A stretch of 32,184 bases of DNA from an uncultured Porphyromonas sp. GTDB lineage: Bacteria > Bacteroidota > Bacteroidia > Bacteroidales > Porphyromonadaceae. The stretch spans positions 1-32,184 of the forward strand of contig URDQ01000015.1 of NCBI GenBank assembly GCA_900546675.1, read 5' to 3'. A program made the position numbers and the translations under genes. Positions 29,169-32,184 of this stretch are shown here, piece after piece; the stretch's first letter is position 1, and each line of letters starts with the position of its first letter. The notes under the pieces were generated by a model that was given only the letters and a program-made list of their open reading frames with translations, searched no databases and was not told the DNA's origin.

Positions 29169-31112
29169 TTAGTTCTTATAGTTACGCTGGAGACGCTCGG
29201 TGAATTCGTATACCAGTGGCTCCTTGTGCATGACAGGGTCTTGACCCTCGCCTTGATACTCCCAGCAGGAGACGTAAGCAAAGTTCTCATCGTCACGCTT
29301 TGCCTCACCCTCCTCGGTCTGATGCTCTATGCGGAAGTGTCCACCACAGCTCTCCTCACGGTCGAGCGCATCGTGTGCCATCAGCTCACCGATCTCTAGG
29401 AAGTCTGCTAGACGCAGAGCCTTCTCTAGCTCGATATTGAGATCGTCCACCTTACCTGGTAGGTGGAGGTCACTCCAGAAGACCTTGCGTAGCGCCTTGA
29501 TCTTCTCAATACCTGTCTGTAGGCTCTCCTTAGAGCGTGCCATACCGACATACTCCCACATAATATGTCCTAGCTCCTTATGGATGCTATCGACCGAACG
29601 CTTACCATGCATTGAGGCAATGCGCTGGATGCGCTCCTTGAGCGCCTTCTCAGCCTCATCAAACTCCTTGTGGTCTACGCTAAAGTGCGGTACCTGAATC
29701 TGATCCGAGAGATAGTTCTGTATCGTATAGGGCAGGATGAAGTAGCCATCTGCTAGACCCTGCATAAGGGCTGAAGCACCGAGACGGTTAGCACCGTGGT
29801 CGGAGAAGTTTGCCTCACCGATCGCAAAGAGTCCAGGGATAGTCGTCTGTAGCTCATAGTCGACCCATAGACCACCCATCGTGTAGTGGATAGCTGGGTA
29901 GATCATCATCGGGGTCTCGTAGGGATTGTCGGCAGTGATCTGCTCATACATCTGGAAGAGGTTACCATACTTGTCCGCAACCACATCACGACCCATACGC
30001 TCGATAGCGTACTTAAAGTCTAGGAAGACAGCGAGACCTGTATTATTGACTCCAAAGCCAGCATCGCAACGCTCCTTGGCGGCACGGCTAGCAACGTCAC
30101 GAGGTACTAGGTTACCGAAGGCGGGATAGCGACGCTCGAGGTAGAAGTCACGATCCTCCTCGGGGATGTCGTTTGCCTTCTTGGTACCTGCCTGTAGCGC
30201 CTTAGCGTCCTCTAGCTTCTTGGGGACCCAAATACGTCCATCATTACGGAGAGACTCCGACATAAGCGTTAGCTTAGACTGGAAGTCGCCGTGCTCGGGG
30301 ATACAGGTCGGGTGGATCTGCGCCATACAAGGATTGCCAAAGTATGCACCCTTCTTGTAGCACTGCCAAGCTGCTGATCCATTGGAAGCGATAGCGTTCG
30401 TCGTAAGGTAAAAGGCATTGCCATAACCACCCGTAGCGATCACCACAGCATGAGCCGCAAAACGCTCGATAGCGCCTGTAATTAGGTTGCGAGCGATGAT
30501 ACCTCTAGCACGACCATCGATGATCACTAGGTCGAGCATCTCGTGGCGGGTGTAAAGCTTGACGCTACCCTTGTGTACCTGACGGCTCAGTGCTGAGTAA
30601 GCACCGAGGAGTAGCTGCTGACCCGTCTGACCACGAGCGTAAAACGTACGGGAGACCTGAGCTCCACCGAAGGAGCGGTTATCTAGCAGACCGCCATACT
30701 CACGTGCGAAGGGGACGCCCTGAGCGACACACTGGTCGATGATGGCGTTAGATACCTCTGCGAGACGATAGACATTGGCCTCACGAGCACGATAGTCACC
30801 ACCCTTGATGGTGTCGTAGTAGAGACGATAGATGGAGTCACCGTCGTTCTGATAGTTCTTTGCCGCATTGACACCACCCTGTGCAGCAATAGAGTGTGCA
30901 CGTCGTGGAGAGTCTTGTATACAGAAGTTTAGCACGTTGAAGCCGAGCTCGCCTAGAGAAGCTGCAGCAGAGGCTCCCGCTAGACCAGTACCCACAACTA
31001 TAACGTCGAGAAGACGCTTATTCGCTGGGTTGACCAGCTTCTGATGATCCTTATAGTTAGTCCACTTCTCAGCTAAGGCACCTGCTGGGATTTTGGCATT
31101 TAGTTCGCTCAT
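29169..31112 (-). CDS. frdA: Fumarate reductase/succinate dehydrogenase flavoprotein subunit
   Basis: FrdA reduces fumarate to succinate at a covalent FAD. The 647-residue product has the N-terminal dinucleotide fold VIVVGTGLAGASAAASLGEL (about 36-55), the His-FAD attachment region RRAHSIAAQGGVNAAKNYQN, the substrate-binding HPTCIPEHGDFQSKLTLMSE, IHYTMGGLWVDYELQTTIPG, FAIGEANFSDHGANRLGASA, and a C-terminal capping domain. The length and motifs match the Bacteroidota type-B enzymes, which work with a single di-heme anchor (FrdC) rather than two small anchors. It lies between frdC and frdB with short gaps. Confidence 0.96.
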   Translation of the reverse strand: MSELNAKIPAGALAEKWTNYKDHQKLVNPANKRLLDVIVVGTGLAGASAAASLGELGFNVLNFCIQDSPRRAHSIAAQGGVNAAKNYQNDGDSIYRLYYDTIKGGDYRAREANVYRLAEVSNAIIDQCVAQGVPFAREYGGLLDNRSFGGAQVSRTFYARGQTGQQLLLGAYSALSRQVHKGSVKLYTRHEMLDLVIIDGRARGIIARNLITGAIERFAAHAVVIATGGYGNAFYLTTNAIASNGSAAWQCYKKGAYFGNPCMAQIHPTCIPEHGDFQSKLTLMSESLRNDGRIWVPKKLEDAKALQAGTKKANDIPEEDRDFYLERRYPAFGNLVPRDVASRAAKERCDAGFGVNNTGLAVFLDFKYAIERMGRDVVADKYGNLFQMYEQITADNPYETPMMIYPAIHYTMGGLWVDYELQTTIPGLFAIGEANFSDHGANRLGASALMQGLADGYFILPYTIQNYLSDQIQVPHFSVDHKEFDEAEKALKERIQRIASMHGKRSVDSIHKELGHIMWEYVGMARSKESLQTGIEKIKALRKVFWSDLHLPGKVDDLNIELEKALRLADFLEIGELMAHDALDREESCGGHFRIEHQTEEGEAKRDDENFAYVSCWEYQGEGQDPVMHKEPLVYEFTERLQRNYKN

Positions 31113-31160
31113 ATCTCTGATAGTTAAGATAGTTCGTAGATTAGATGATAGGAAGAGTTG

Positions 31161-31883
31161 CTAAATCACCTCAGCATAAGGTATAGCCTCTGCTAGGCTC
31201 TCAGATCCTGAGTAGATGAAGCCAAAGTAAACCACTACAATGACAAAGATGAGTACCAGTAGTGTGGCAACGATGTAGCTGATGACATGTAGACGCTTGA
31301 ACCACTTCTTATTGTTCCATCCGAGTGTCTGGAAAGCACTCCAAAAGCCGTGCGTGAGGTGGAACCAAATGGCAGCTAGCCATACGAGGTATAGGATTGC
31401 GACCCAAACATTGCTAAAGGTCTGCACAACGAGCTGATAGCCCTCTGCGCTCTGACCGCCCGACCACTCTTGTAGCTGCATCTTGCTCCAGAAGTGTGTC
31501 AAGTGGAAGACCAGTAGTCCCAATACGATGATTCCTAGGACAAACATATTCTTGCTAGCCCAGTCTATCTTAGCGCGAGTGAAGATAGCGTAGCGATCAT
31601 TACCACGCGCCTTGCGGTTGAGTAGCGTCAGCCAGATTGCATAGATGATATGCACGATGAAGCCTAGCGCAAGGATGGGCACCATAATCTGTACCAATAT
31701 ATTGGTACCCATGACGTGGCAAGCCTGATTGTACAGATCCGTGGGGTACTCGCTATTCACATTGATAGCATCGTAGACGGCCAGCAGATTGATACTGCCA
31801 TGTAGCAACAGGAAGATAATCAAGAAGAGTCCTGAGAGACTCATAATGAACTTTCTCCCGATCGATGATTTAAAGATCCACAT
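31161..31883 (-). CDS. frdC: Fumarate reductase cytochrome b membrane anchor
   Basis: This subunit holds FrdAB at the inner membrane, binds heme b and oxidises menaquinol. The 240-residue product begins MWIFKSSIGRKFIMSLSGLF and has five hydrophobic segments (LIIFLLLHGSINLLAV; ILVQIMVPILALGFIVHIIY; NMFVLGIIVLGLLVFHLTHF; VWVAILYLVWLAAIWFHLTH; YIVATLLVLIFVIVVVYFGF). The histidines in LLHGS, VHIIY, FHLTHF and FHLTHGF are the expected heme ligands of the single-anchor, two-heme type-B class. It is the first gene of the operon, downstream of the promoter at 32023-32030. Confidence 0.94.
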   Translation of the reverse strand: MWIFKSSIGRKFIMSLSGLFLIIFLLLHGSINLLAVYDAINVNSEYPTDLYNQACHVMGTNILVQIMVPILALGFIVHIIYAIWLTLLNRKARGNDRYAIFTRAKIDWASKNMFVLGIIVLGLLVFHLTHFWSKMQLQEWSGGQSAEGYQLVVQTFSNVWVAILYLVWLAAIWFHLTHGFWSAFQTLGWNNKKWFKRLHVISYIVATLLVLIFVIVVVYFGFIYSGSESLAEAIPYAEVI

Positions 31884-32022
31884 ATTTGTTTGTTTGGTTA
31901 CTTAAGTGATGTTGTTATCAATGACTATTGGTCTGTCTAAACATAGCAAAGAGCCACGTAGTATCACTCCTAAGAGCAACTCTACCCAACCTTTACGATA
32001 GCGAGACTTACCATCCGCTCCA

Positions 32023-32030
32023 CAAAGATA
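32023..32030 (-). promoter_or_regulatory. Likely promoter (-7 element) of the frd operon
   Basis: TATCTTTG on the minus strand fits TAnnTTTG, but TTTG at the expected -33 distance is not clear. Transcription would start near 32016, giving a leader of about 130 bases before frdC. The remaining upstream sequence (32031-32184) contains no gene I can support. Confidence 0.5.
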
Positions 32031-32080
32031 CCAAAATACCCACAATTAACTACCATAATCTCCTTCTAATTCAGGGCTGA

Positions 32081-32097
32081 CGCAATAGTGTCCTAAA
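32081..32097 (-). repeat. IS-end-like 17-mer upstream of the frd promoter
   Basis: On the minus strand TAGGACACTATTGCGTC is identical in 14 of 17 positions, and in the same orientation, to the sequence just upstream of the transposase at the other end of the window. No transposase is nearby within the window. It may be a solo terminus left by excision, the edge of an element beyond the window, or coincidence. Confidence 0.25.
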
Positions 32098-32184
32098 CGT
32101 TTTTGGCGGGCGAAGGGTGTGAGATAGCAGTCAAGCGGGTCAATCGCCCCTTGACATTTGCGGTAAAAACGGGGGTATCCCCCC

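Overview
The window reads as a chromosomal segment of a Bacteroidota member close to Porphyromonas, plausibly the asaccharolytic P. asaccharolytica/uenonis group. The evidence is Bacteroidota-type gene neighbourhoods (uppS-bamA-ompH-ompH, DUF1573 proteins, a three-subunit FrdCAB), type IX secretion C-terminal sorting domains, promoters of the TTTG/TAnnTTTG kind, and a glutamate-fermentation operon. Species assignment is inference. Every gene I can support is on the minus strand, so the biological order runs from high to low coordinates.

From high to low coordinates. (1) 28.3-32.1 kb: fumarate reductase operon frdC-frdA-frdB with a promoter and a strong terminator, followed by a crcB-type fluoride channel. 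(2) 21.3-27.3 kb: a visibly AT-richer, patchy island with a TetR regulator translationally coupled to a truncated ketosynthase-III-like gene, a secreted HExxH metalloprotease, a 43-residue peptide with a double-glycine leader too short for the supplied ORF calls, a signal-less type IX cargo-like protein, a BspA-type leucine-rich surface protein and an IS30 transposase stub. It looks acquired and partly eroded. (3) 16-21.2 kb: two DUF1573 envelope proteins separated by a nested stem structure, then meaB, a very acidic small protein, trmB and mrp. (4) 9-15.9 kb: envelope-biogenesis operon: DUF6242 lipoprotein, DUF6089 outer-membrane protein, uppS, bamA and two Skp/OmpH chaperones, closed by a terminator. 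(5) 1.9-8.5 kb: methylaspartate (glutamate mutase) operon glmS-glmL-glmE-mal followed by an AtuA-like protein and a DUF4387 protein, closed by a strong terminator. (6) 1-1.8 kb: debris of mobile DNA: the 5' part of an IS transposase at the window edge and a 5'-truncated Mu gpF-like head gene, with a promoter aimed at a long hairpin between them.

Metabolically, glutamate would be rearranged by the B12-dependent mutase GlmES (kept active by GlmL) to 3-methylaspartate and deaminated by MAL to mesaconate. The usual next enzymes (mesaconate hydratase, citramalate lyase) are absent from the operon, whose last two genes encode the AtuA-like/DUF4387 pair, so this pair is the best candidate for an undescribed step. 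FrdCAB provides the fumarate-respiring electron sink, and MeaB points to a second B12 enzyme, methylmalonyl-CoA mutase, elsewhere in the genome.

Spaces between operons carry at least two dispersed repeat families: ACGT-core palindromes with a conserved 31-bp segment (8.7 and 27.6 kb), and TTAGAGGTTAGA-type repeats (3.7, 15.9, 19.4 and 27.7 kb). No tRNA, rRNA or CRISPR array was recognised.
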